Notes under the pieces: model-generated | What the model was told of the DNA's origin: nothing | The model's input: only the letters and a program-made list of their open reading frames with translations | Database searches by the model: none | Source of the DNA: Pseudomonas sediminis | Lineage (GTDB): Bacteria > Pseudomonadota > Gammaproteobacteria > Pseudomonadales > Pseudomonadaceae | DNA: 64,000 nucleotides | Direction of reading: 5' to 3' | NCBI RefSeq assembly: GCF_002741105.1 | Contig: NZ_NIQU01000011.1 | Span: 88,280-152,279 of the forward strand | Shown: piece after piece, positions 23,310 through 33,895 of the stretch | Layout of the letters: every line of letters begins with the position of its first letter | How positions within the stretch are numbered: position 1 is the first letter of the stretch | Position numbers and translations under genes: made by a program

Positions 23310-23412
23310 AGCTAGAGCCAGGCAAGGCGAAAACATTCGAGGGAGCGCAATGTACGGCTGTACATGAGCACCCCGAGAGTGTTTTCAACGCCGCCTGGCC
23401 GACGCGCAGCAA
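23310..23412. repeat. Long intergenic inverted repeat inside the aap operon
   Basis: An imperfect palindrome of about 100 bases lies between aapM and aapP. The left arm contains GCCAGGCAAGGCGAAAACA, the centre is TGTACGGCTGTACA and the right arm TGTTTTCAACGCCGCCTGG. I recall this sequence type as a dispersed extragenic repeat of pseudomonads. In RNA it would form a long hairpin and may set the ratio of aapP to upstream genes. Confidence 0.75.
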
Positions 23413-23426
23413 ATACTGATCAGCTC

Positions 23427-24524
23427 CTAACGCTTGTGGCCGGTATCCAGTTTTCGCTCGAGATGCAGCGAATAGCGGGACATGCCGAAACAGAAAATCC
23501 AGAAGATCAGCGCGGCGAACACGTAGCCCTCGGTGGCCATGCCCAGCCACGCCGGGTCGGTGGTCGCCTGCTTGATGCTGTTGAGCAGATCGAACAGGCC
23601 GATGATGATCACCAGGCTGGTGTCCTTGAACAGGGCGATGAAGACGTTGACGATGCCCGGAATCACCAGCTTCAGCGCCTGCGGCAGGATCACCAGGCCC
23701 ATCATCCGCCAGTAGCCCAGGCCCATGGCCGCAGCGGCTTCGTACTGGCCCTTGGGAATGGCCTGCAAGCCACCACGGACCACTTCGGCGATGTAGGCGG
23801 ACTGGAACAGGATCACCCCGATCAGCGCACGCATCAGCTTGTCGAAATGCATGCCTTCGGGCAGGAACAGCGGCAACATCACCGACGACATGAACAGCAC
23901 GGTGATCAACGGCACACCGCGCCAGAACTCGATGAAGGTGACGCAGATGACCTTGATCGCCGGCAGGTTGGAGCGTCGCCCCAGCGCCAGCAGGATGCCC
24001 AGCGGCAACGCACCGGTGATGCCGACAGCAGCGATCACCAAGGTCAGCATCAGGCCGCCCCAACGGCTGGTGGAAACCACGTCCAGGCCGAATACACCAC
24101 CGTGCAGCAGGGTCCAGGCGATGAACGGATAGATCGCCAGGAAAGCCAGACCGTACACCGCCTTGCGCGGCATCTGCGGCACGAACAGCGGCGCCATGCC
24201 GATGATCGCCAGCCACAGAGTGGCATCCACACGCCAGCGCAGCTCGGTCGGGTAGAAGCCGTACATGAACTGACCGAAGCGCTGCTGGATGAACACCCAG
24301 CACGCCCCTTCCTTGGTGCAGTCGGCGCGGGTGCTGCCGACCCAGTTGGCATCGATGATCGCCCACTGCAGCAGCGGCGGCACGATCAACCAGATCAGGT
24401 ACAGCGCAAAAACGGTCAACAGGCTGTTGAACCAGTTGGAAAACAGGTTGGCCTTGAGCCAGCCCACCACACCGACGCTCATGCGCGGTGGCGGCAGGTC
24501 CGGTTTGAATGTATGAGTCTGCAT
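23427..24524 (-). CDS. aapM: Amino acid ABC transporter permease AapM
   Basis: This 365-residue permease has eight or so hydrophobic helices and the His/Glu/Gln permease EAA region (AAAAMGLGYWRMMGLVILPQALKLVIPG). An extended N-terminal portion with a periplasmic loop rich in cysteine and tryptophan (DANWVGSTRADCTKEGACW) is characteristic of AapM relative to shorter permeases. An AGGAG ribosome site precedes the ATG at 24524. It is nine bases from aapQ and is translated in the same operon. Confidence 0.93.
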   Translation of the reverse strand: MQTHTFKPDLPPPRMSVGVVGWLKANLFSNWFNSLLTVFALYLIWLIVPPLLQWAIIDANWVGSTRADCTKEGACWVFIQQRFGQFMYGFYPTELRWRVDATLWLAIIGMAPLFVPQMPRKAVYGLAFLAIYPFIAWTLLHGGVFGLDVVSTSRWGGLMLTLVIAAVGITGALPLGILLALGRRSNLPAIKVICVTFIEFWRGVPLITVLFMSSVMLPLFLPEGMHFDKLMRALIGVILFQSAYIAEVVRGGLQAIPKGQYEAAAAMGLGYWRMMGLVILPQALKLVIPGIVNVFIALFKDTSLVIIIGLFDLLNSIKQATTDPAWLGMATEGYVFAALIFWIFCFGMSRYSLHLERKLDTGHKR

Positions 24525-24533
24525 GGCTGCTCC

Positions 24534-25718
24534 TTACCGCTCAGTCAGCGCGATGCGCTTGTTGTACCAGTTCATCAGCAGGGAAATGCTGATGCTGATC
24601 GCCAGATACACGCTCATGGTGATGGCGATCACCTCGATGGCCTGGCCGGTCTGGTTGAGCACCGTGCCGGCGAACAGCGACACCATGTCCGGATAGCCGA
24701 TACCGGCAGCCAGGGACGAGTTCTTCGCCAGGTTGAGGTACTGACTGGTCAGCGGCGGAATGATCACGCGCAGCGCCTGCGGGATGATCACCAGACGCAG
24801 AGTGACGCCCGGACGCAAACCCAGCGAGCGCGCTGCTTCGGTCTGACCATGGCTGACCGCCATGATCCCGGAGCGCACGTTCTCGGCGATGAATGCCGCC
24901 GTGTAGATGGTCAATGCCAGGGTCAGCGCCATCAGCTCGGGGATCATCACCCAGCCGCCACGGAAGTTGAAACCGGTCAGCTCCGGCACACTCCACACCA
25001 GCGGATTGCCCGCGACCAGCGCGGTCAGGCCGGGAATCACCACGATCAGCGCCAGCGATGTCCACAGCAGCGGGAAGATCTGGCCAGTGGCTTCACGGCG
25101 TTTCTTGGCCCAGCGCCCAAGGGCGATGATGCCGACGATGGTCGCTAGCAGCACCACGGCGAACAGACCGAAGCTCTCCGAAGGACTCGGCGCCGGCATG
25201 TACAGACCACGGCTGTTGAGGAAGAAGACTTCACCCACGTCCAGGCTTTGCCGAGGACCAGGCAGGGCAAGGAAGACCGCGAAATACCAAAAGAGGATCT
25301 GCAGCAACGGCGGAATGTTGCGGAAGATCTCGATGTAAACGGTGGCCAGCTTGCTGATCAGCCAGTTAGGCGACAGCCGCGCCACACCCAGCAGGAAGCC
25401 AAGGATGGAGGCCAGCACGATACCGATGAAAGACACCAGCAGGGTATTGAGCAAGCCAACCAGAAACACACGGGCGTAGCTGTCGCTTTCCGTGTAGTCG
25501 ATCAGGTGCTGGGCAATACCGAAACCGGCGCTGTTATTGAGAAAAGCGAAGCCGGAAATAATCCCGCGCTTCTCCAAGTTGGCCTGGGTGTTCTGGAAGA
25601 GAAACCAGCCGAGCGCCACAACGGCGACAACGGCAATGATCTGGAAAGCCCAAGCGCGCACCTGCGGATCGTTCAGAAGCGATCCTCGCGGGCGCGGGGC
25701 ATTAGCAGTCGTTTGCAT
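24534..25718 (-). CDS. aapQ: Amino acid ABC transporter permease AapQ
   Basis: This 394-residue permease partners AapM. It has an N-terminal helix (AWAFQIIAVVAVVALGWFLF), the permease loop ARSLGLRPGVTLRLVIIPQALRVIIPPL and the ending LLMNWYNKRIAL. The ATG at 25718 has a GAGGG site seven bases upstream and is preferred over in-frame starts at 25730 and 25751. It lies between aapJ and aapM in an uninterrupted minus-strand operon. Confidence 0.93.
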   Translation of the reverse strand: MQTTANAPRPRGSLLNDPQVRAWAFQIIAVVAVVALGWFLFQNTQANLEKRGIISGFAFLNNSAGFGIAQHLIDYTESDSYARVFLVGLLNTLLVSFIGIVLASILGFLLGVARLSPNWLISKLATVYIEIFRNIPPLLQILFWYFAVFLALPGPRQSLDVGEVFFLNSRGLYMPAPSPSESFGLFAVVLLATIVGIIALGRWAKKRREATGQIFPLLWTSLALIVVIPGLTALVAGNPLVWSVPELTGFNFRGGWVMIPELMALTLALTIYTAAFIAENVRSGIMAVSHGQTEAARSLGLRPGVTLRLVIIPQALRVIIPPLTSQYLNLAKNSSLAAGIGYPDMVSLFAGTVLNQTGQAIEVIAITMSVYLAISISISLLMNWYNKRIALTER

Positions 25719-25815
25719 AACAACCCTCATGGAAGCCCCGGCCGCACGCAAGCCGGCCGGAGTTCACGTAATCGGAAACGACAGCGGCAGGCGCTAGGCC
25801 TGCCGCTGTGGACGG

Positions 25816-26844
25816 TCAACGCACCGGCGGTGCGTACTGCAGACCACCCTTGTTCCACAGGGCGTTGAGACCACGCTCGATCTTCAGCTCGCTGCCGGCG
25901 CCAACGTTACGGTCGAAGGACTCGCCGTAGTTACCGACTTGCTTGACGATCTGTACTGCCCAGTCTTTCGGCAGCTTGAGGTCTTTGCCGAATTCACCTT
26001 CAGTACCCAGCAGACGTGCTACGTCCGGGTTCTTGGTGTCTTTGGCAGTGGCTTCGACGTTGGCCGAGGTCACACCCAGCTCTTCGGCGTTGACCATGGC
26101 GAACAGGGTCCAGCGCACGATGTCGAACCACTCCTCGTCACCCTGGCGCACGACCGGGCCCAGAGGTTCCTTGGAGATGACTTCCGGCAGCACGACATAG
26201 TCGTCCGGGTTGGCCAGCTTGATGCGCTGTGCGTACAGCTGCGACTGGTCGGAGGTCAGCACGTCGCAACGGCCAGCTTCGACCGACTTGGCGCTCTCGT
26301 CAGAGGTATCGTAGGTGATGGGGGTGTACTTCATGCCGTTGGCACGGAAGTAGTCGGAGAGGTTCAGCTCGGTGGTGGTACCGGCCTGGATGCAGACGGT
26401 AGCCCCGTCCAGTTCCTTGGCGCTGGAAACGCCCAGCTTCTTGTTCACCAAAAAGCCCTGGCCGTCGTAGTAGTTGGTGCCAGTGAAGTTCAGACCCAGT
26501 GCGGCGTCGCGCGAGCTGGTCCAGGTGGTGTTACGCGACAGGATGTCGACTTCGCCGGATTGCAGCGCGGTGAAGCGCTCCTTGGCGGTCAGCGGGCTGT
26601 ACTTGACCTTGGTCGCGTCGCCGAAAACCGCGGCTGCAACAGCGCGGCAGACGTCAACGTCGAGACCCAGGTAGTTGCCTTTTTCATCGGCGTAGGAGAA
26701 GCCAGGCAGACCGTCGCTGATACCGCACTGCACGAAGCCTTTCTTCTGCACTGCATCCAGGGTGGCGCCTGCCTGAGCAAAGCCACTGACACCGAGCACA
26801 GCTGCGGTGGTCAGCACAGCCAGGGTGGATTTCACCATCTTCAT
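25816..26844 (-). CDS. aapJ: General L-amino acid-binding periplasmic protein AapJ
   Basis: The 342-residue protein has a 25-residue signal peptide (KSTLAVLTTAAVLGVSGFAQA) and a family 3 binding domain. VQCGISDGLPGFSYADEKG and GLDVDVCRAVAAAVFGDATKVKY hold the amino acid-binding residues, as in AapJ of rhizobia and BztA-like proteins. A strong GGAGG site lies before the ATG at 26844; the frame is open to 26928 but would destroy the signal peptide. It is the first gene of aapJQMP. Confidence 0.94.
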   Translation of the reverse strand: MKMVKSTLAVLTTAAVLGVSGFAQAGATLDAVQKKGFVQCGISDGLPGFSYADEKGNYLGLDVDVCRAVAAAVFGDATKVKYSPLTAKERFTALQSGEVDILSRNTTWTSSRDAALGLNFTGTNYYDGQGFLVNKKLGVSSAKELDGATVCIQAGTTTELNLSDYFRANGMKYTPITYDTSDESAKSVEAGRCDVLTSDQSQLYAQRIKLANPDDYVVLPEVISKEPLGPVVRQGDEEWFDIVRWTLFAMVNAEELGVTSANVEATAKDTKNPDVARLLGTEGEFGKDLKLPKDWAVQIVKQVGNYGESFDRNVGAGSELKIERGLNALWNKGGLQYAPPVR

Positions 26845-27321
26845 CAAAAACCTCCAGTTGCTCTTGTTGTGTTGGAGTCTCCGTCCGCCTTCCCCACCCT
26901 TTTGAGGCACGCGATCCGCTGGCAGCAACGGTATCGACGAGAAGTTCGAACGTCAGGCGGGAGTCTAGTCGGCTTTACCCTCTGCTGGCCAACTGCTCCC
27001 ACCCTGCCCATTGGTTGAACGGGCCAGAGACGGATCGTCATCCGTCTGAGCGATCGATCGCCCTGACGGTCTATTAGGAACCCCACACAGCAGATTCCTG
27101 CCTGTTGAGCGGTGCGCAGTGGCACAGTGTTACCGTTACCGCACCGCGTCGTCAGTTCAGATGAGCCTTAGCAAGCCCCGTACCAGCACATGGCAAATGG
27201 CCGGATATTGGAGGGTCAAGGGCAAAAGATTCACCCGTGCGACAACTTATTCACAGATTAGCCAAGCCTTGAACAGGGCGCCGCCCCAAATTAAGGCGCC
27301 CGCACCACACTGGAGCTACCA
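26845..27321. promoter_or_regulatory. Long divergent intergenic region, aapJ / esterase
   Basis: This 477-base gap separates divergently transcribed aapJ and the esterase gene and holds no convincing reading frame. It should contain the aap promoter and any nitrogen-control sites. I see no clear sigma-54 element with correct GG/GC spacing, no hairpin terminator and no riboswitch signature. A short GC-rich palindrome (GGGCGCC...GGCGCCC) lies at about 27277-27302, just before the esterase ribosome site. Confidence 0.4.
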
Positions 27322-27981
27322 ATGACCGCACCCATGATTTTGCAGCCCCCACAGGCCGCCAACGCCAGCGTGATCTGGCTGCACGGGCTGGGGGCTGACC
27401 GCTACGATTTCCTCCCGGTCGCCGAGATGCTGCAAGAGCGCCTGCCCAGCACACGCTTCATCCTGCCGCAGGCGCCCACCCGCCCGGTGACCATCAACGG
27501 CGGCTGGAGCATGCCGAGCTGGTACGACATTCTCGCCATGACCCCGGCACGGGCCATCGACCAAGCGCAGCTGGAGGAATCCGCCGACCAGGTGATCGCC
27601 CTGATCAACGCCGAGCGCGAAAGCGCCATCGCCCCTGAACGCATCGTCCTGGCGGGCTTCTCCCAGGGTGGCGCGGTGGTGCTGCACACCGCCTTCGTGC
27701 GCTATCTGCAACCCCTCGGCGGGGTACTGGCGCTGTCGACCTACGCGCCGACTTTCAGCGATGAGATGCCCCTGGCGGATACAAAAAGACAACTGCCGGT
27801 GCTTTGTTTGCATGGCAGATTCGACGACGTGGTGCCCCCAGACATGGGACGCGCCGCGTATGACCGCCTGCACACCTGCGGGGTGCCGGTGCAATGGCGC
27901 GACTATCCGATGGCCCACGAAGTGCTACCGGAAGAGATTCGCGATATCGCCGAATGGTTGAGCCAATTGCTGGCAGACTGA
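27322..27981 (+). CDS. Carboxylesterase (phospholipase/carboxylesterase family)
   Basis: The 219-residue alpha/beta hydrolase resembles carboxylesterase II of P. fluorescens. The oxyanion motif HGLGAD is at residues 21-26, the nucleophile Ser114 in GFSQGG, the acid Asp168 in GRFDDVVP and His199 in YPMAHEV. It has no signal peptide and should be cytoplasmic, acting on short-chain esters or lysophospholipids. It lies 24 bases ahead of an acyl-CoA ligase gene and is probably in one operon with it. The same pair is found near rhlB in P. aeruginosa. Confidence 0.92.
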   Translation: MTAPMILQPPQAANASVIWLHGLGADRYDFLPVAEMLQERLPSTRFILPQAPTRPVTINGGWSMPSWYDILAMTPARAIDQAQLEESADQVIALINAERESAIAPERIVLAGFSQGGAVVLHTAFVRYLQPLGGVLALSTYAPTFSDEMPLADTKRQLPVLCLHGRFDDVVPPDMGRAAYDRLHTCGVPVQWRDYPMAHEVLPEEIRDIAEWLSQLLAD

Positions 27982-28005
27982 CCGAACCGAAGAGATGCAC
28001 AATAA

Positions 28006-29907
28006 ATGAGCACAGCGCCCCTCATTCGTACCCTGCAGGATATTCAACAGATCGAGAGCACGCCGCTGAGCGATCGCGGCCTGCCCGAGAGCACCTTTGA
28101 TCTGATCCGCCGCACGGCCCAGGCCAGTCCGCATGCACCAGCGCTGTCGTTCATCCTCCAGGGCACGGCCGAAGAAGCCCCGCTACGCCTGAACTACACC
28201 GAGCTACTCGGCAAAATCACCCAGACGGCCAACGCCTTCCATCGTCTGGGCCTGCGCCCGGGCAAGGCGGTGTCATTCCTGCTGCCCAACCTGCCGCAGA
28301 CTCACTACACCATCTGGGGTGGCGAGGCAGCCGGCATCGTCAACGCGATCAACCCGCTGCTCGACGCCGAGCATATCGCCGAGCTGATCCACGCGTCGGA
28401 CTCAGAACTGCTGGTGACACTGGCGCCCTTCCCCGGTACCGATCTGTGGGACAAGGTCAACGCTCTGCGCGATCAGCTGCCGGAGTTGAAAGCGATTCTC
28501 TGTGTGGACATGGCCAACCTGCTGCCGGAGCCACAACGCAGCGCGCTCAAGGCCCAGCGCGGCCCGCTACCAAAGGGCGTGCTGGACTTCGACGAGACCA
28601 TCGCCGCCTGCCCAGCCGATCATCTGGAAAGTGGCCGCGTGATCGCCGCCGACGATATCGCCAGCTACTTCCACACCGGTGGTACCACCGGCACGCCAAA
28701 ACTGGCGCCGCACAGCCACGGCAACGAAGTGGCGATGGCCTACAGCATGAACCTGGTGACTCGCTTCGGCGTCGGCGATGTAACCCTCTGCGGCCTGCCG
28801 CTGTTTCACGTCAACGGTGTCATCGTCACTGGCCTGGCGGCTTTCATCGGCGGTGCCGAGGTGTTGCTGGCAACGCCTCAGGGCTATCGCAACACCACCT
28901 TGATCGGCAATTTCTGGAAGGTCATCGAGCGCCACAAGGTCAGCTTCTTCAGCGGAGTGCCCACCATTTATGCCGGCCTCCTGCAGATTCCCAGCGAAGG
29001 CCATGACCTGTCCTCGCTGAAGTACGCCCTGTGCGGCGCCGCGCCCATGCCGGTGGAGCTGATTCGCCAGTTCGAAGCCAAGACCGGGCTGACCCTGCTT
29101 GAAGGCTACGGCCTGACCGAGGGCACCTGCGGCAGCTGCGCCAACCCTCCGGCCGGCGAGCGCCGTCCCGGCTCGATCGGCCTGCCCATGCCCTACTGCG
29201 AGGTGCGCATCAAGGTACTCGACGAGCAGGGGCAATATCTGCGCGAAGCCGCGCCCAACGAAATCGGCAACCTGTGCATCCGCGGCGCCACGGTATTCAA
29301 GGGCTATCTGCAGGCGAGCAAGAACGCCGGTATCTGGGTCGATGGCGACTGGTTCAATACTGGCGACCTCGGCCGCGTCGATGCCGACGGCTACATCTGG
29401 CTGACTGGCCGCAGCAAGGACCTGATCATCCGCGGCGGCCACAACATCGACCCGCAGATGATCGAGGAAGCGCTACACAAGCACCCGGCAGTGGCCATGG
29501 CCGCTGCAGTGGGCAAGCCAGACGAGAAGGCCGGCGAACTGCCGGTGGTCTACGTCCAGCTCAAACCCGGCGCACAGGCCAGCGAGGTCGAATTGCTGGA
29601 GCATGCCGCCGCCCATATCCCCGAGCGCGCCGCGGTACCCAAGGACGCCTGGATCATCGACGCCATTCCGCTCACCGCGGTGGGCAAGACCTTCAAACCA
29701 GCGCTGCGCTTCGATGCCATCGCCCGGGTTTACCAGGCGGCTGTCGATGAGTTGCACCCGGCTGCTCGGGTCGAAGTCCTGAGCGATGACAAGGCAGGTC
29801 AACTGGCCCACATTCACCTGCCGAATCAGGATCAGGCACTGGCTGAGGCCATCGGCGAACGGCTGTCCGGCTACGCGGTGGGCCATCGCATCCACTTCGC
29901 AGCGTGA
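28006..29907 (+). CDS. AMP-forming acyl-CoA synthetase
   Basis: The 633-residue enzyme of the ANL superfamily has the expected motifs: the P-loop FHTGGTTGTPKLAPHSH (about residues 223-239), EGYGLTEGTC, the Asp in NTGDLGRVDADG, the hinge TGRSKDLIIRGGHNIDP and the catalytic Lys in GKTFKPALR. It activates a carboxylic acid, probably a fatty acid, to its CoA thioester. The first 40 residues precede the usual start of the fold and the C-terminal 60 residues are longer than in typical ligases. The substrate cannot be told. It follows the esterase gene closely. Confidence 0.88.
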   Translation: MSTAPLIRTLQDIQQIESTPLSDRGLPESTFDLIRRTAQASPHAPALSFILQGTAEEAPLRLNYTELLGKITQTANAFHRLGLRPGKAVSFLLPNLPQTHYTIWGGEAAGIVNAINPLLDAEHIAELIHASDSELLVTLAPFPGTDLWDKVNALRDQLPELKAILCVDMANLLPEPQRSALKAQRGPLPKGVLDFDETIAACPADHLESGRVIAADDIASYFHTGGTTGTPKLAPHSHGNEVAMAYSMNLVTRFGVGDVTLCGLPLFHVNGVIVTGLAAFIGGAEVLLATPQGYRNTTLIGNFWKVIERHKVSFFSGVPTIYAGLLQIPSEGHDLSSLKYALCGAAPMPVELIRQFEAKTGLTLLEGYGLTEGTCGSCANPPAGERRPGSIGLPMPYCEVRIKVLDEQGQYLREAAPNEIGNLCIRGATVFKGYLQASKNAGIWVDGDWFNTGDLGRVDADGYIWLTGRSKDLIIRGGHNIDPQMIEEALHKHPAVAMAAAVGKPDEKAGELPVVYVQLKPGAQASEVELLEHAAAHIPERAAVPKDAWIIDAIPLTAVGKTFKPALRFDAIARVYQAAVDELHPAARVEVLSDDKAGQLAHIHLPNQDQALAEAIGERLSGYAVGHRIHFAA

Positions 29908-30098
29908 TCCAGAGCGCGCAAGGACGCGCGCCAGTTAACAGCTTTGCACTTTCGTGCAACCACTGGTCGGCCGAGCCACTGGCAGACATTGCCACGCCTG
30001 GAGCCCGGGAATAATGTCGAACGCTATTCGTAGACACGACAGGGAGCGTTGGTGGTGCCCTCAGGCCTATTCGCCCGGCCAGGCCCGACGAGATCGCA

Positions 30099-31037
30099 AT
30101 GAAACCGGCGCACTGGCAGGCAGACCTGCAGCAAGTTCAGCACCTGCGACTATTTCAGAATGTCGCTACCAGCAGCCTGGATCAGTTGCTGCAGGAGTTT
30201 CGCGCGTGCGAGTTGGAAGCCGGCGAAGTGTTGCTCTCCCCCTTCAATCGCAACCAGTACCTCTATCTGCTGATCGAGGGCCAGTTGCGTGTCTATCTCG
30301 GCTCACTGGACAACCAGGCCGTGAGCGCCCTCGAAGTCGGCGACTGCGCGGGTGAGATCAGCTTCATCGACAACGAACATCCTTCTGCCTACGTCGTAGC
30401 CGAGCGCCCCTCCACGGTGCTGCGCCTGCATCGCGAATCGCTGGTCGCACTGTTTCAGCAATCACCGCAGATGATGCAGAACCTGCTGGAGCTGCTCTGT
30501 GAGCGTGTGCGCCAGGGCAACCGGCAGATTCTCGACAGCGAGCAGAATGCCAATGTCGACACCCTCACCGGTTGCTTCAACCGACGCTGGCTGGAGCACG
30601 TCTTCGAACGCGAAAGCACCCGCTGCGCCTTCAACGACGACCCCATCTCGCTGCTGATGCTCGATGTCGACCACTTCAAGGCCTACAACGACCAGCACGG
30701 TCACCTTGCAGGGGACTACGCCCTGTGCATGGTGGCGCACACCTTGCGCAGCCAGTTGCGGCCCAAGGACAGCCTGATACGGTTCGGAGGCGAGGAGTTC
30801 GTCATTCTCCTGCCGGAGATCTGTGCCGAGGCTGCACGCAGTATCGGCGAACGCCTGCGCCTCAGCCTGGAGCATATCGCCTCTTTCTACTCGCCAGTCG
30901 GCGTTCTGCCGGGCGTTACCATCTCCATTGGCCTGGCGCAGATGCAGCATCAGGACAGCCTGCAGGGCCTGATCGCGCGTGCAGACGCCGCGCTGTACCA
31001 GGCCAAGCAACAGGGGCGTAACTGCCTCAGCGGCTGA
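30099..31037 (+). CDS. Cyclic nucleotide-binding/GGDEF diguanylate cyclase
   Basis: The 312-residue protein couples an N-terminal cNMP-binding domain (residues 20 to about 130; EVLLSPFNRNQYLYLLIEGQLRVYLG and GEISFIDNEHPSAYVVAERPSTVLRL) to a C-terminal GGDEF domain with DTLTGCFNRRWLE, MLDVDHFKAYND and the active-site GGEEF. The binding pocket signature of true CRP-type domains (GE...RxA) is only partly kept: ERPSTV replaces ARSA-like segments, so the ligand may not be cAMP. It is cytoplasmic and probably synthesises c-di-GMP in response to a small molecule. No operon partner is clear. Confidence 0.9.
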   Translation: MKPAHWQADLQQVQHLRLFQNVATSSLDQLLQEFRACELEAGEVLLSPFNRNQYLYLLIEGQLRVYLGSLDNQAVSALEVGDCAGEISFIDNEHPSAYVVAERPSTVLRLHRESLVALFQQSPQMMQNLLELLCERVRQGNRQILDSEQNANVDTLTGCFNRRWLEHVFERESTRCAFNDDPISLLMLDVDHFKAYNDQHGHLAGDYALCMVAHTLRSQLRPKDSLIRFGGEEFVILLPEICAEAARSIGERLRLSLEHIASFYSPVGVLPGVTISIGLAQMQHQDSLQGLIARADAALYQAKQQGRNCLSG

Positions 31038-31099
31038 CACCGCGCGTCGCGCTTCCCTGCTAGAGTGGCGCACATAACAACACGCCTGGATGGCTTCTC

Positions 31100-32263
31100 A
31101 TGCGCAAACTGCTGATCGCTGTGCTTCTGCTCGCCCCCCTTTCCGCCCTCGCCGTTCTGGGCCTGCCCCAGGTACTCGACGCACAGATGAACAGCGTGGC
31201 CAGCCCGCCACCCTATCCGGCCAGCGCCAGCGCGCAGAAGCTGCACCAAGGGCTGTTCGTCGCCGACCTGCACGACGACGCCCTGCTCTGGGAGCGCGAC
31301 CTGCTCAAGCGCTACGACTACGGCCACTCCGACCTGCCACGCATGCTCGAAGGGCGTCTCGGCCTGCAGGTGTTCTCCACCGTGACCAAGACCCCGCGCG
31401 GCCTGAACATGGAGAGCAACGCCGCCGACAGCGACAACATCACCCTGCTGGCCATGGCCCAGCGCTGGCCACGTGAAACCTGGAGCAGCCTGCTACAGCG
31501 CGCCCTGTACCAGGCGCAGAAACTCAAGGACGCCAGCGCCGGCAGCGATGGGCGCCTGGTGCTGATCCGCACCCGCGCGGACCTGGCGAACTTCGTCGAT
31601 GCCTGGGAAAAGGACCCGCGCCGCGTCGCCGGCCTGCTCGCCACCGAAGGCCTGCAACCTATCGAGGGCAAGCTGGATAACATCGACGTGCTGTATGACG
31701 CGGGTTTCCGCATCGCCGGCCTGACTCACTTCTTCGACAACGAAGTCGGCGGCTCGGCCCATGGCCTGGAAAAAGGCGGGCTGACCCCACTGGGGCGCCA
31801 GGTCATCGCGCGCCTGGAAGAAAAATCCATGCTGGTGGACCTGGCCCACGCTTCGCGCCCGTTGATCGACGACGTACTGGCCATGGCCAAGCGCCCGGTG
31901 CTGGTCTCGCACACCGGCGTCGAAGGCACCTGCGCCGGCACCCGCAACCTCAGCGACAAGCACCTGCAGGCCATCGCCGCCACCGGCGGGGTAATCGGCA
32001 TCGGCTACTGGAGCACCGCCGTTTGCGACACCTCGGTCGCCGCCATCGTCAAAGCCATCCGCTACGCGGCGGACAAGGTCGGCGTCGAGCATGTCGCCCT
32101 GGGCTCGGACTTCAACGGCACCGTACACACGCCATTCGATGTCACCGGCTTGGCGCAGATCACCGAAGGACTGCAAGCCGCCGGCTTCGACAATGACGCC
32201 ATTGCCGCGATCATGGGCGGCAATGTACAGCGCCTGCTGCTGGCCAGCCTGCCGGAGAAATGA
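31100..32263 (+). CDS. Membrane dipeptidase (peptidase M19)
   Basis: The 387-residue protein has an N-terminal signal or anchor (LLIAVLLLAPLSALAVLGL) and a renal dipeptidase-type zinc domain. Metal ligands are in ADLHDDALLWERD (the H-x-D pair), the Glu in LLATEGLQPI, His in DLAHASRP and VSHTG, and Asp in GSDFNGT. It probably hydrolyses dipeptides in the periplasm. Gene context (GGDEF gene before, rhlB after) gives no clue to substrate. Confidence 0.9.
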   Translation: MRKLLIAVLLLAPLSALAVLGLPQVLDAQMNSVASPPPYPASASAQKLHQGLFVADLHDDALLWERDLLKRYDYGHSDLPRMLEGRLGLQVFSTVTKTPRGLNMESNAADSDNITLLAMAQRWPRETWSSLLQRALYQAQKLKDASAGSDGRLVLIRTRADLANFVDAWEKDPRRVAGLLATEGLQPIEGKLDNIDVLYDAGFRIAGLTHFFDNEVGGSAHGLEKGGLTPLGRQVIARLEEKSMLVDLAHASRPLIDDVLAMAKRPVLVSHTGVEGTCAGTRNLSDKHLQAIAATGGVIGIGYWSTAVCDTSVAAIVKAIRYAADKVGVEHVALGSDFNGTVHTPFDVTGLAQITEGLQAAGFDNDAIAAIMGGNVQRLLLASLPEK

Positions 32264-32373
32264 GGTGCTGGGCGCACGGTCCTCTTGACAGACGCGAGCG
32301 AAGCACTTCGCCACGCCCGCGTCTTGCATTACACTGGCGGGCGTTCACTCCTTAACCAGTCGATGAGAAGCCC

Positions 32374-33822
<1,449 letters not shown>

Positions 33823-33837
33823 TAAGGCCGAAGCAGA

Positions 33838-33870
33838 ACAAAGGCGAAGCCCTCCAGCTTCGCCTTTTTC
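33838..33870 (+). terminator. Rho-independent terminator after rhlB
   Basis: AAAGGCGAAGC, a six-base loop and GCTTCGCCTTT run directly into a T tract, 16 bases past the rhlB stop. Confidence 0.9.
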
Positions 33871-33895
33871 ATTTGACCCCGTTGATCGATACGCC

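Noticed and set aside
23364..25148. A 594-codon open frame on the plus strand opposite the aap permease genes
   Set aside because: It is rich in His, Gln, Asp and Arg as expected from antisense translation of membrane helices, and has no ribosome site or domain.
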